From an uncultured Prevotella sp. (GTDB lineage: Bacteria > Bacteroidota > Bacteroidia > Bacteroidales > Bacteroidaceae), in NCBI GenBank assembly GCA_905202125.1, contig CAJKQX010000005.1, forward strand, positions 1 through 60,368: a DNA stretch of 60,368 bases, read 5' to 3'. How positions within the stretch are numbered: the first letter of the stretch is position 1; each line of letters opens with the position of its first letter. The notes beneath the pieces were generated by a model. That model searched no databases, had not been told where the DNA came from, and worked only from the letters and a program-made list of their open reading frames with translations. Both the position numbers and the translations under genes were made by a program. Positions 9,849 to 18,388 of the stretch are shown here, piece after piece.

Positions 9849-10442
9849 TTATAATTTATTCCGCCTCACCAGATCCACAAACATGAGTACGCGGGCCGCC
9901 ACCTCACGCATCTCCACCCACAACCATCGCTGACTGTACACGGGTTGCGCGCTGTATCCGTAGGCATCGATACCCATCGACAGTGCGAGGAACACGGCGC
10001 GGTAGTTGTGGAAACGCTGCGTGACGATGACGTATCGCCGGTTGTCAGTGTCGTATAGCTTCAGCATATTGCGCAGCGACGCCTCGGTGCGCACACCCTT
10101 GTCATCCATGTCTATCGAGAGGCGGGACACGCCCTTCGCTATCAGGATGTCTTGCATGTATGATATTTCCTTGAACCGCCCGCTCAGGAATATATGATCC
10201 ACCTTGCCCGCGTTATACAGTTCGGCTGCAGCCTCTGCACGATATACGGCATAAAGATTCCGACTCCCGTCGGCCCTCTTTTCCGGAGCGCCGAGAAGGA
10301 TAGCCCCGTCGCAATGGGGCATCTTGCGTATGCCGGACGTCATACGGCCGGCCGACCTCATCATCACAATCATATTGCACAATACCACCACGCAGGCACC
10401 CACAAACAGGACCCATCCCACAATCATTATCATCGTAGTCAT
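9849..10442 (-). CDS. DUF218 / YdcF-SanA-ElyC family membrane protein
   Basis: 197 residues from the ATG at 10442. A single N-terminal membrane helix (MIMIVGWVLFVGACVVVLCNMIVMM) is followed by a DUF218 domain beginning DGAILLGAPEKRADGS. It keeps the family pattern of an ILLG strand, a region with LYNAGKVDHIFLSGR, an acidic TEASLRNM segment and VTQRFHNYRAVFLA. Relatives SanA and ElyC act in envelope or peptidoglycan precursor maintenance, but no reaction is established for this subgroup. The start at 10442 is preferred over the TTG-side extension to 10505 because a full promoter (10467-10498) lies inside that extension. It is transcribed toward the toxin-antitoxin scar. Confidence 0.85.
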   Translation of the reverse strand: MTTMIMIVGWVLFVGACVVVLCNMIVMMRSAGRMTSGIRKMPHCDGAILLGAPEKRADGSRNLYAVYRAEAAAELYNAGKVDHIFLSGRFKEISYMQDILIAKGVSRLSIDMDDKGVRTEASLRNMLKLYDTDNRRYVIVTQRFHNYRAVFLALSMGIDAYGYSAQPVYSQRWLWVEMREVAARVLMFVDLVRRNKL

Positions 10443-10466
10443 AATGTCAGAATTTTGTTTATTCCA

Positions 10467-10498
10467 CAAAAATAGTGAAAGATGGGCGCAACGGCAAA
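10467..10498 (-). promoter_or_regulatory. promoter of the DUF218 gene
   Basis: Read on the minus strand, a TTTG -33 box (10498-10495) is followed by 20 bp and TATTTTTG (10474-10467). The 5' leader would be about 20 nt. A near-identical block occurs upstream of the MFS gene at 37621-37660. Confidence 0.7.
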
Positions 10499-10759
10499 CG
10501 ATCAAATAATTTTTCTCGATTCATCGGACATTTAGAGTGGTGAATATCGGATAAACCAAATTAAATCATTATATTTGCAAAAGTCATTGAACAGATATAA
10601 TCCAATGACAAAAATTACAATCCGAATTTCATACCCACCGGATTCGAGGGGTTTGGACGGCAGGCCGGACTAAACGCTTTTACACTCTCGCCAAAGAAAT
10701 GGACGGAAGCGACATAACCTCTGAAACTTAAATAAATTCACATTAAACATAACACGACA
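10499..10759. other. divergent intergenic region with a long leader
   Basis: The region separates two divergent genes. It contains a -7 box at 10570-10577. After it comes ~175 nt with a GC-rich patch near 10640-10670, and no structure I can name. A 22-codon ATG frame at 10604-10672 has no recognisable product. Confidence 0.4.
10570..10577 (+). promoter_or_regulatory. -7 box upstream of the YARHG gene
   Basis: TATATTTG is a perfect TAnnTTTG element. No clear -33 TTTG lies 19-21 bp upstream. The predicted leader is unusually long, about 175 nt, before the ATG at 10760. Confidence 0.5.
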
Positions 10760-11284
10760 ATGACAACAGACAACAACCAATCACGCAAGATCTGGGCATC
10801 GGTAGCCTCGGTGGCGGTATTCCTATTGCTGACATCGACATACATGCTCCTCATCGTGCGACCCGCCGGCAAGAGCAGCGACGCCGTGGCGGCCAACACC
10901 ACGACAGTGACTGCATCGGACACCGTGCAGACATCGACCGAGACAGCCGTGCAGACATCCGACGCATCGTCAACATCTGAGACCGCGACTGACGTTCCGG
11001 CATCCGACGCGTCCGCACAAACCTCATCCGCCGACCTGCCCGGACAGTACGCCGTGGCATCCATGCGACTGCTCACCGAGAGCGACGTGGCAGGCATGTC
11101 GTCGGCCGAACTCAAAATCATGCGCAACGAGATATTCGCCCGCCACGGCTATATCTTCAAGACCAAAAGCATGAAGGACCATTTCGCCGCACAACCGTGG
11201 TACAGCGGACGTTACGACGACGTGTCGGACAAGCTGAGCGAGATAGAGACCAAAAACGTAGCATTCATCAAAAAACACGAATAA
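10760..11284 (+). CDS. membrane-anchored YARHG-domain protein
   Basis: 174 residues. A short cytoplasmic N-terminus leads into one membrane helix (about 12-33). A low-complexity Thr/Ser/Ala/Asp linker (about 38-92) follows, then a C-terminal YARHG domain (about 103-170). That domain shows its signature in MRNEIFARHGYIFKTKSM and the following HFAAQPWY. YARHG is a small extracytoplasmic domain of unknown biochemical role, often found in surface proteins. The linker would hold it in the periplasm. The gene is four bases upstream of the next membrane-protein gene, so the two are very likely co-expressed and may work together. Confidence 0.85.
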   Translation: MTTDNNQSRKIWASVASVAVFLLLTSTYMLLIVRPAGKSSDAVAANTTTVTASDTVQTSTETAVQTSDASSTSETATDVPASDASAQTSSADLPGQYAVASMRLLTESDVAGMSSAELKIMRNEIFARHGYIFKTKSMKDHFAAQPWYSGRYDDVSDKLSEIETKNVAFIKKHE

Positions 11285-11288
11285 AGAC

Positions 11289-11927
11289 ATGGACGGATTA
11301 AGCATATTCATAGCAGTGGTGGTCATCGGCATCATCGTGGCCATAATATATAAGTACGGCGCCATAGAGCGCGCCATGTTCGGCGGCGACGACCCCGACT
11401 TCGTATCGGTGGGCAGCGGCACGATGAAACTGTGCGTACTGTGCGGCGCCATCATGGGTATCGCGAGCGTGGTGGGCGGAATGATCACCGACAAGGCTCC
11501 CATCGCCCAGGGATTCACCTCTACATGGGGCATCGTGACCAACGGCGCGGCCATAACGGCGTTCGCATCGATAGCGGTGAGCATATACAAGGTGTTCATG
11601 ACGGAGACCTCGGCCGGCCGCATCGCAGGACGCACGGCATGGGTGGTCGTGGCATGTCTCATAGGTCTGGGCGGCGGATTCGCCGGCAGCGTGATAGCTC
11701 TCGTGGTACTGGCCCTGCTGGCCATCCTCTCGGCATTCCTCAAGACGTCGCTCATGCCCAAGATGCCATCGGGTGGCAGTAGCCGCGAGGACGACTATGA
11801 CGCCACGACCACCGACGAGATGGGATTCGAGCGCAAGCTCCGTAACAACGGACCGGGCTTCTATCGCGACGACCAGGGACGCAGCTGGAGAGATGCCGGC
11901 GGCGGACGGGTCGAGAGAGACGACTGA
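11289..11927 (+). CDS. four-helix membrane protein with charged soluble tail, function unknown
   Basis: 212 residues with four predicted membrane segments (about 5-20, 50-66, 82-100 and 115-150, the last possibly two). A Gly/Ser/Asp/Arg-rich cytoplasmic or periplasmic tail (about 160-212) follows, ending RSWRDAGGGRVERDD. I recognise no family. The gene begins four bases after the YARHG gene, which points to a shared membrane complex. No signal peptide or catalytic motif is visible. Confidence 0.7.
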   Translation: MDGLSIFIAVVVIGIIVAIIYKYGAIERAMFGGDDPDFVSVGSGTMKLCVLCGAIMGIASVVGGMITDKAPIAQGFTSTWGIVTNGAAITAFASIAVSIYKVFMTETSAGRIAGRTAWVVVACLIGLGGGFAGSVIALVVLALLAILSAFLKTSLMPKMPSGGSSREDDYDATTTDEMGFERKLRNNGPGFYRDDQGRSWRDAGGGRVERDD

Positions 11928-11992
11928 CCGGAGACACGGATACATCGCGTCCGCAATGGAAATATTGTGAAAAAAACAAATGGCGAAACACA

Positions 11993-12020
11993 TTTGGTTT
12001 GAATTTCTTTCGTAAATTTG
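11993..12020 (+). promoter_or_regulatory. promoter of the papain-like lipoprotein gene
   Basis: TTTG at 11993-11996 (an alternative TTTG lies at 11998) precedes a perfect -7 box TAAATTTG at 12013-12020. The spacer is 16 bp, shorter than usual. The ATG is only seven bases past the -7 box, so the transcript may be almost leaderless. Confidence 0.6.
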
Positions 12021-12027
12021 CAGACAA

Positions 12028-13056
12028 ATGAAGAAGGTATTCATCTGCCTCACGGCTGCCACCATAATATTATCGGCCTGCACCCGCGGCAAGGAAGCGG
12101 CGGCGCCATCGACCGCTACCGACGCTTTCACCGACGATATGGTGCTGCCCGTGACGCCCGTGAAGGATCAGGGACGCAGTTCACTGTGCTGGCTCTACGC
12201 CATGCTGGCCACCATCGAGACCGACCATATCGTGGCGGGCGACTCGGTGAACCTATCTCCCGACTATGCCGCGCGTATGTGGCTCGCATATCTGACGCAG
12301 CGCCACTATCTCTCCGGCGACGGCCGACAGATATCCCTTAGGGGCATGATGACAATGGTGCCGCGCATCATGGAGCGGTATGGCATGATGATGTACGACA
12401 GTTACAGCAACGCTACGCCCGTGAACTACAACTCATTGGCACGACGCCTGACGCGCATGGCCGACACACGGCACGACCTCGCCCACGTTCACAGCGAGAC
12501 CGAGCGCATGCTCGACGAGCACATCGGTTATCTGCCGCCGGCGGTCCATCTGTACAGCGCCACCTACACGCCGCGCGAGTTTGCCCACAGCCTGTGCCGC
12601 GAGGGCGACTACGAGGCGCTGACCAGTTTCACGCATCATTCCTTCGGTGAGCGTTTCGTGCTCGAAACGGCGGACAACATACTGAACGACACATTCCTCA
12701 ACGTCCCGCTCGACTCGCTCATGAGCGTCATCACGTCGGCCCTGCGCAGCGGTCACGCCGTGTGCTGGGAGGGCGACACGAGCGAACGTGGGTTTGATTT
12801 CGCCCGTGGACGGGCTGATACGCCGGGAGAAACACAATGCACCCAGCAGCAACGACAGCACCACTACGAGACGCATCTCACCACCGACGACCACTGCATG
12901 GCCATCGTCGGCATGGCCCGCGACCGCGAAGGACGCCGATATTTCAAGGCTAAGAACTCGTGGGGAAAGGGCAACAGATACGGCGGCATGATGTATCTCT
13001 CGGAGAACTACGTCAGACTGAAGACCATCGCCATCATGGTGAAAAAACAACGATGA
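12028..13056 (+). CDS. C1 (papain/bleomycin hydrolase-like) peptidase lipoprotein
   Basis: 342 residues. A lipoprotein signal (MKKVFICLTAATIILSAC, lipidated Cys18) places it at the cell envelope. The C1 catalytic triad is visible: Cys54 in KDQGRSSLCWLYAMLATIE, His289 in TTDDHCMAIVGMA and Asn310 in FKAKNSWGKG, with the oxyanion Gln48 just before the Cys. The length and order fit the C1B aminopeptidase C/bleomycin hydrolase branch, which is usually cytoplasmic. An exported lipoprotein form is common in Bacteroidales. The body between Cys and His is shorter than in cytoplasmic PepC (about 440 residues). It probably trims peptides in the periplasm or at the outer membrane. Confidence 0.88.
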   Translation: MKKVFICLTAATIILSACTRGKEAAAPSTATDAFTDDMVLPVTPVKDQGRSSLCWLYAMLATIETDHIVAGDSVNLSPDYAARMWLAYLTQRHYLSGDGRQISLRGMMTMVPRIMERYGMMMYDSYSNATPVNYNSLARRLTRMADTRHDLAHVHSETERMLDEHIGYLPPAVHLYSATYTPREFAHSLCREGDYEALTSFTHHSFGERFVLETADNILNDTFLNVPLDSLMSVITSALRSGHAVCWEGDTSERGFDFARGRADTPGETQCTQQQRQHHYETHLTTDDHCMAIVGMARDREGRRYFKAKNSWGKGNRYGGMMYLSENYVRLKTIAIMVKKQR

Positions 13057-13120
13057 CACAACGTCAACCCAAACGAAGCAATAACCAATCACACAAAAAA
13101 ATCTATTAATATCTACGATT

Positions 13121-16087
13121 ATGAAACATGCTAATCCGGGCCGTATGCTTCTCACAGCCATGTCGGCCCTTCCGGCAATCGCCGCAGCACAGCAACAGGA
13201 GCGCCCCAACATCATGCTCATCGTGGTGGATGATATGGGATACTCCGATCTGCAATGTTTCGGAGGCGAGGTGGAATCGCCCAACCTCAACTCATTGGCA
13301 GACGCGGGCATACGCTTCACACAGTTTTTCAACTCGGGCCGCAGCTGCCCGTCGCGCGCTCAGCTGCTCACAGGCCGCTACGCCCAGACGGTGGGCATCA
13401 CCGGCATGGGTCTGAGCCTCACGCACGACTGCATGACCATACCCGAGGTGCTGCGCCAGGCCGGCTATCACACCGCCATGAGCGGCAAGTGGCACCTCTC
13501 GCTCACCAAGAACATCGGCACACGCGAGGAGCAGATGCAGTGGCTGTCCCACCAGAACACATTCAACAACGCCCCGTTCTCGCCGCTCGACACCTATCCC
13601 TGCAACCGCGGATTCGACGAGCACTGGGGCACGATATGGGGCGTGGTGGACCACTTCGACCCGTTCTCGCTCGTGCATAACGAGACACCGATTTACACCG
13701 ACGCCATACCCGACGATTTCTATTCGTCCGACTTCATCACCCAGAAAGCCATCGACATGCTCGACGGACTCAAAGACCAGGAGGACCCCTTCTTCATGTA
13801 CGTGAGCTACAACGCTCCCCACTGGCCGCTGCATGCCAAACCGCAGGACATAGCCAAATACAAGGGAAAGTTCGATGACGGTTGGGACGCCATGCGCGAA
13901 CGCAGATACAACAATCTCGTGAAGCTCGGAATAGTTGACCCCGAGGAGACTCCCGTGGCCACCAACGCCTCTGGACGCTCATGGGAGAACGAGCCCGACA
14001 AGGCTTTCCAGTCGGCCAACATGGAGGTACACGCAGCCATGGTGGACTGTGTGGACCAGGGCGTGGGACGCATCATACAGAAACTCAAGGACGACGGCGA
14101 GTTTGACAACACCATCATCATCTTCACTTCCGATAACGGCGCCTCGTCGGAGAACTACTCCATCGGCGATTTCGACCGCCACGACCGCACACGCAGCGGA
14201 CAGATGGTGACTCACAATTCGCGCACTCCGGGCGACCAGCTGTCGTACAACTATCTGCACGACGGATGGGCCGGAGCGGTGAACACTCCGTTCCGCTACT
14301 GGAAGACCACTCAGTTCCACGGCGGAACAGCCGCGCCCACCATCATTCACTGGCCGGCCGGCATACCGAAGGACAAACAGGGAACGATCAACCGCGAACC
14401 GTGCCAGTTCCTCGACGTCATGCCGACATGTATCGACCTGGCCGACGCCACCTATCCCACGACATACAACGGCAACGACATTAAACCTCTGGCCGAGGAG
14501 GGACGCTCGCTCCTGCCTCTCCTGCAAGGCTCGGGCAAATGGGACGGCGAACGCACCATGTACTGGGAACACGAGAACGGACGCGCCATACGCAAGGGCG
14601 ACTGGCGTATGACGGCTCTCAGCGGCGCCGGATGGCAACTGTTCAACATGAAGAACGACTACTCGGAGACCAACAACGTCGCTGCCGAATATCCCGATAA
14701 GGTGCGCGAGATGAAGACTCTCTGGAACACATGGGCCAAGAGCGTGGGTCTGAACGTGCCCGAGGACGTGGCCGAGACCAAGAAAGAGGTGGTGTTCTAC
14801 TATCCCTTCGACGATACTTTCGAGGACAAGTCGCAAAACAAGTATGAGCTGACACCGTCGACCTCGAACATCAGTTACGAGGACGGCAAGCACGGCAAGG
14901 CAGTCTGGCTGGACGGCAACGCACAGTATCTGGACTTCAACCACGCCGGCATATTCAACGCCCACACCACGCAAACCACATTCTGCGCATGGGTGCTCTT
15001 CGACCGCGACGACGCTCCCACAGCGGCTTCGGGCGAGGAGGACGGCTACTACTCGCGCGACGAGATCATCCTGGCACAGAAAGACAATGCCGGCACGGGC
15101 CGCATACTGCTCTACGGACGCGCTCAGGCACCTAAGACGGGCGGCGACACGCGTTTCTATTTCGACAATTTCCTCGGCGGCACACACAACCATGCATCCT
15201 ACGGCTCGCTCACACCGGGCGTATGGCAGCACGTGGCCTTGGTATGCAACCCGGTGGACCTCTCCGTCACCTTTTATATCAACGGCAAGCGCGACTGCAC
15301 CGTGGCCGCCAAGAGTTTTGAGAACTGCACGGGCGGACTGCGAATAGGCGGACACAAGGCGGGCAAGGATTTCTTCTCGGGTCTCATAGACGATGCCTAT
15401 TTCTTCAAGGGCGCGCTCACGCCCGAGGAGATAAAGAAGGTGATGGACAACACCATCGACCTCTCGCTCTACGCGCCCGAGGACAAACCCACGCCCGGAG
15501 GATGGCCGCTGGCCAACAATGCGTATACCGTGCGCAACTTCAGCACCAACGCTCCGGCATACATGCAGGACAATCTCGACGCTGACAACCACATACAGTG
15601 CGGCGCCACAGTGACCGACAAATCCTACTGGACTTTTGAGAAAACCGACAACCAGAATTGCTACTACGTGCGCAACATCACCTCGGGCCGCTACATGCAG
15701 GGATATCCCAATCAGAGCGGACAGACAGTGCTTATGGGCACGGACAAGGCCGAATATTACGTGGCCGAGCAGGCTTCCGAGAACGGAAGATACGGTTTCG
15801 CCTACACGGGCAACACGCCTTACGATTTCACGGGCGGCACCATCGGTCTCAACCTGCGGGGCGAGAGCACGGAGAACGAGTGTCTCGTGCAGACATTCGC
15901 CGCCACGGCGGGCACCAACCACCGCTCGTTCTGGATTCTCGACAAGGTGGACATGCCTACAGGGATTGAAAACATCGTCAACCCGAACAAGTCGTCCGAA
16001 CATATATACGACATCCAGGGCCGCCGCGTCAATACCATCTCGCAGCCGGGCATATATATCGTCAACGGAAAGAAAATCATAAGGTGA
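13121..16087 (+). CDS. secreted Ser-type sulfatase with LamG-like and C-terminal sorting domains
   Basis: 988 residues. After a signal peptide (to about residue 24), the sulfatase domain opens with RPNIMLIVVDDMGYSD, which carries the metal-binding Asp37 and Asp38. The active-site motif is S75-C76-P77-S78-R79, followed by AQLLTGR. Aligned to (C/S)-x-P-x-R, the residue converted to formylglycine is Ser75, not the neighbouring Cys76. The domain runs to about residue 530 (WHLS, SDNGASSEN and HGGTAAP blocks are present). A concanavalin/LamG-like domain (about 555-770), a ricin-like segment (about 800-930) and a T9SS-type tail (HIYDIQGRR...GIYIVNGKKIIR) follow. The substrate is probably a sulfated glycan. 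The maturase gene lies directly downstream. Confidence 0.9.
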   Translation: MKHANPGRMLLTAMSALPAIAAAQQQERPNIMLIVVDDMGYSDLQCFGGEVESPNLNSLADAGIRFTQFFNSGRSCPSRAQLLTGRYAQTVGITGMGLSLTHDCMTIPEVLRQAGYHTAMSGKWHLSLTKNIGTREEQMQWLSHQNTFNNAPFSPLDTYPCNRGFDEHWGTIWGVVDHFDPFSLVHNETPIYTDAIPDDFYSSDFITQKAIDMLDGLKDQEDPFFMYVSYNAPHWPLHAKPQDIAKYKGKFDDGWDAMRERRYNNLVKLGIVDPEETPVATNASGRSWENEPDKAFQSANMEVHAAMVDCVDQGVGRIIQKLKDDGEFDNTIIIFTSDNGASSENYSIGDFDRHDRTRSGQMVTHNSRTPGDQLSYNYLHDGWAGAVNTPFRYWKTTQFHGGTAAPTIIHWPAGIPKDKQGTINREPCQFLDVMPTCIDLADATYPTTYNGNDIKPLAEEGRSLLPLLQGSGKWDGERTMYWEHENGRAIRKGDWRMTALSGAGWQLFNMKNDYSETNNVAAEYPDKVREMKTLWNTWAKSVGLNVPEDVAETKKEVVFYYPFDDTFEDKSQNKYELTPSTSNISYEDGKHGKAVWLDGNAQYLDFNHAGIFNAHTTQTTFCAWVLFDRDDAPTAASGEEDGYYSRDEIILAQKDNAGTGRILLYGRAQAPKTGGDTRFYFDNFLGGTHNHASYGSLTPGVWQHVALVCNPVDLSVTFYINGKRDCTVAAKSFENCTGGLRIGGHKAGKDFFSGLIDDAYFFKGALTPEEIKKVMDNTIDLSLYAPEDKPTPGGWPLANNAYTVRNFSTNAPAYMQDNLDADNHIQCGATVTDKSYWTFEKTDNQNCYYVRNITSGRYMQGYPNQSGQTVLMGTDKAEYYVAEQASENGRYGFAYTGNTPYDFTGGTIGLNLRGESTENECLVQTFAATAGTNHRSFWILDKVDMPTGIENIVNPNKSSEHIYDIQGRRVNTISQPGIYIVNGKKIIR

Positions 16088-16152
16088 GTACGCGCGATGC
16101 CGCATCCGCGAGAATGATACTTACAATAGATTTATAATCAACATGTTTTTAT

Positions 16153-16187
16153 GAGGATGTGTCAAAGACAGGCACATCCTCCTTATT
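16153..16187 (+). terminator. intercistronic hairpin between sulfatase and maturase genes
   Basis: A perfect 9-bp stem (GAGGATGTG at 16153-16161, CACATCCTC at 16173-16181) has an 11-nt loop and a weak T-rich tail. It could end some sulfatase transcripts and lower maturase expression, or only protect the upstream mRNA. Confidence 0.5.
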
Positions 16188-16196
16188 ATCAGAAAA

Positions 16197-17426
16197 ATGA
16201 CTACCGCCACTCCTTTCTCCCGCCCGCTGTACGTCACGCTCAAACCGGTGGGCGCTCACTGCAACCTCGCATGCAAATATTGTTACTACCTCGAGAAACA
16301 GCAACTCTATGCCGACCATACGCGCCACATCATGGACGACGAGATGCTCGAGCGTTTCACCCGCGAATACATAGAGGCGCAGTCCACGGCGGAGGTGCTC
16401 TTCGTGTGGCACGGCGGCGAACCGCTCATGCGCCCGATAGAGTTCTACAAACGGGCCATCGAACTGCAACGGCGCTACGCCGGACCACGACTGATAAACA
16501 ACTGCATACAGACCAACGGCACACTCATCAATGACGAGTGGGCGCGTTTCTTCCGTGCCAACGGATGGCTCGTGGGGGTGTCGATAGACGGCGAGCAGGA
16601 TTTTCACGACGAATATCGTAAGACACACACGGGACAGGGGTCGTGGCAGAAGGTGATGCGCGGCATACGCACACTGCAGCGTCACGGCGTGGAGTGGAAT
16701 GCCATGGCCGTGGTCAACGACTACAACTCGGGCTATCCGCTCGACTTCTACCGTTTTTTCAAACAAATAGGTTGCCGCTACCTGCAGTTCACACCCGTGG
16801 TGGAGCGACTGGTGAGCCACAGCGACGGCCGATACCTGGCCCACCCCGCCGACGCAGGCGCGCCCCTGGCATCGTTCAGTGTGGACCCCGACATGTGGGG
16901 ACAATTCCTCTGCGACATCTTCGACGAGTGGGTGCGCACGGATGTGGGTACGGTGTTTGTCGAGCAGTTCGACTGCACGCTGGCCAACTGGATTGGCGAG
17001 AACCCTGGCATCTGCGTCTACGGCCGCGAGTGCGGCCACGCCGGAGTGATGGAATACAACGGCGACGTGTACTCGTGCGACCATTTCGTCTTTCCCGAAT
17101 ATCGCCTCGGCAACATCCGTACATCCACCATCACCGAGATGCTCTACGGCGAGAAGCAAGGCCGCTTCTCTCTTCTCAAACACAAGTCGCTGCCACAGGA
17201 GTGCCTCGACTGCACCTGGGAGTTCGCCTGCCACGGCGAATGTCCCAAAAACCGATTCGTCACCGACCGCTACGGCAACCCCGGCATGAACTATCTGTGC
17301 CGCGGATACCGCCGCTATTTCGAGCACGTGGCACCGTATATGGAATATATGAAACACCTCCTTTCCCAACATCGCCCGCCCGCCGACATCATGGAGGCCC
17401 TTCGCACGGGCGCGTTCAGACCGTGA
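16197..17426 (+). CDS. anaerobic sulfatase-maturating enzyme (radical SAM/SPASM)
   Basis: 409 residues, the normal length for anSME. The radical SAM cluster motif is C22-N-L-A-C26-K-Y-C29. HGGEPLM and IQTNGTLI follow, as in anSME/ChuR proteins. The C-terminal SPASM region holds the extra cysteines for two auxiliary [4Fe-4S] clusters (CVYGRECGHAG, YSCDHF, ECLDCTWEFACHGECPKNRF, YLCRGYRRYF). The enzyme acts in the cytoplasm before export and oxidises the motif Ser or Cys of sulfatases to formylglycine. Its place 110 bp behind a Ser-type sulfatase gene suggests that the sulfatase is a main client. The ATG at 16197 gives the expected N-terminus. Confidence 0.93.
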   Translation: MTTATPFSRPLYVTLKPVGAHCNLACKYCYYLEKQQLYADHTRHIMDDEMLERFTREYIEAQSTAEVLFVWHGGEPLMRPIEFYKRAIELQRRYAGPRLINNCIQTNGTLINDEWARFFRANGWLVGVSIDGEQDFHDEYRKTHTGQGSWQKVMRGIRTLQRHGVEWNAMAVVNDYNSGYPLDFYRFFKQIGCRYLQFTPVVERLVSHSDGRYLAHPADAGAPLASFSVDPDMWGQFLCDIFDEWVRTDVGTVFVEQFDCTLANWIGENPGICVYGRECGHAGVMEYNGDVYSCDHFVFPEYRLGNIRTSTITEMLYGEKQGRFSLLKHKSLPQECLDCTWEFACHGECPKNRFVTDRYGNPGMNYLCRGYRRYFEHVAPYMEYMKHLLSQHRPPADIMEALRTGAFRP

Positions 17427-17478
17427 TATTGCCGCGTCACTACTGCAAACCGCATCATTACTTATTTCCCTGTCATTG

Positions 17479-18003
17479 TCAATCGGCAATGAACTTATGA
17501 TGCTTATTGGCGTATTTCACGATGAAAAGTCCTTTCCGGTCCCATTTCATGGTGTAGGACGACTTGTCGATAAAGGAACTGTAAACCTGCTTGCCGTCCG
17601 CCGTATAGATAAAAAAACGGCCCTGTGTGGCGTATGGAAGGTATATCTGGCCGTCCTTGTAAAACACGATAGGTGACGACTCTTCCGCCTTGTCGATGTC
17701 TTCCACGGCATTCGTCGCATCATATTCATACGCTCCCATGTCGGCATGCGTGCCTACGATACGCTTGTGCATGTCGAGGTCGTGTATGCTCACCGACGCA
17801 TAGTTGTCGTCGCCGGCATCGGTGAATTTCTTGCTCACGCTCTCTATGGCCGAGCTTCGTGACACCACCTTGCCGCCGCCGTCTACGTTGGCATTCTGTC
17901 CGTAACTGCTGTACGTGCCCTTGCCCGTGTTGTGATAGGCTATGGTGTTGTACACGTTGAGGTTGGACGTCTCGTTGCCGAGGCCAAACGCGCCGCCCTG
18001 TCC
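17479..18003 (-). pseudogene. C-terminal fragment of a beta-helix surface protein, fused to a sulfatase stub
   Basis: From about 18000 down to the stop at 17479 the minus strand encodes roughly 172 residues. They read as the end of a right-handed beta-helix protein: GGAFGLGNETSNLNVYNTIA, then THADMGAYEYD, a pattern seen in choice-of-anchor-Q and pectate-lyase-like proteins. A T9SS-type tail follows (SPIVFYKDGQIYLPYATQGRFFIYTADGKQVY to KHHKFIAD). It has no start of its own. It lies in a different reading frame from the sulfatase fragment that precedes it, so it cannot be translated as a fusion. It is the right-hand remnant of a deletion. Confidence 0.7.
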
Positions 18004-18287
18004 TGCAGAAACGTGTTGATACCCCAGCGTGTGGGATACATGCCTGTGGTGAGTCCGGTGCGCGACGGCGAACTGATGGGACACGAGGTGTAGAACTGTG
18101 TGAACCGTATGCCCTCGTCGGCCATACGGTCGATATTGGGAGTGGGCGCGTATTGTCCTCCGAAACAAGAAGGGTCGGAATATTCCATATCGTCGATATT
18201 GATGATGATGATGTTGGGTCGCTCCTGCGCGGCGCCATTGAGTCCGCAAGCCACGAGCAACGGTAATGTCAAGCTTCGCTGCTTCAT
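17998..18287 (-). pseudogene. N-terminal fragment of a second Ser-type sulfatase
   Basis: The ATG at 18287 begins a signal peptide (MKQRSLTLPLLVACGLNGAAQ), then RPNIIIINIDDMEYSD and the active-site motif S72-S73-P74-S75-R76, TGLTTGMYPTRWGINTFLQ. Homology stops after about residue 95 (near 18003). Translation then runs 20 residues out of frame into beta-helix DNA and ends at 17940. About 80% of a sulfatase is missing. Like the intact neighbour it has Ser at the formylglycine position. The likely history is a deletion joining two adjacent carbohydrate-active genes. Confidence 0.8.
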
Positions 18288-18388
18288 AAAAGTAAATGTG
18301 TTAGTAGATTTTGCAAATTAAAAAAATATTGTCATCCGTCAAACATTTTTGGATCATCAGACATTTGGAGTGATATACAGAAGGTTAA
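18288..18388. other. AT-rich spacer upstream of the broken sulfatase
   Basis: No gene or clear promoter element is seen. The stretch leads into the long inverted repeat at 18389. Confidence 0.4.

Noticed and set aside
10604..10672. 22-codon upstream frame (MTKITIRISYPPDSRG) in the YARHG leader
   Set aside because: It has no recognisable family, no overlap with the downstream start and nothing to show translation, so I did not list it as a gene.
13979..16105. 708-codon minus-strand frame opposite the sulfatase
   Set aside because: It mirrors the sulfatase gene, whose domains and motif are clear, and shows no domain of its own.
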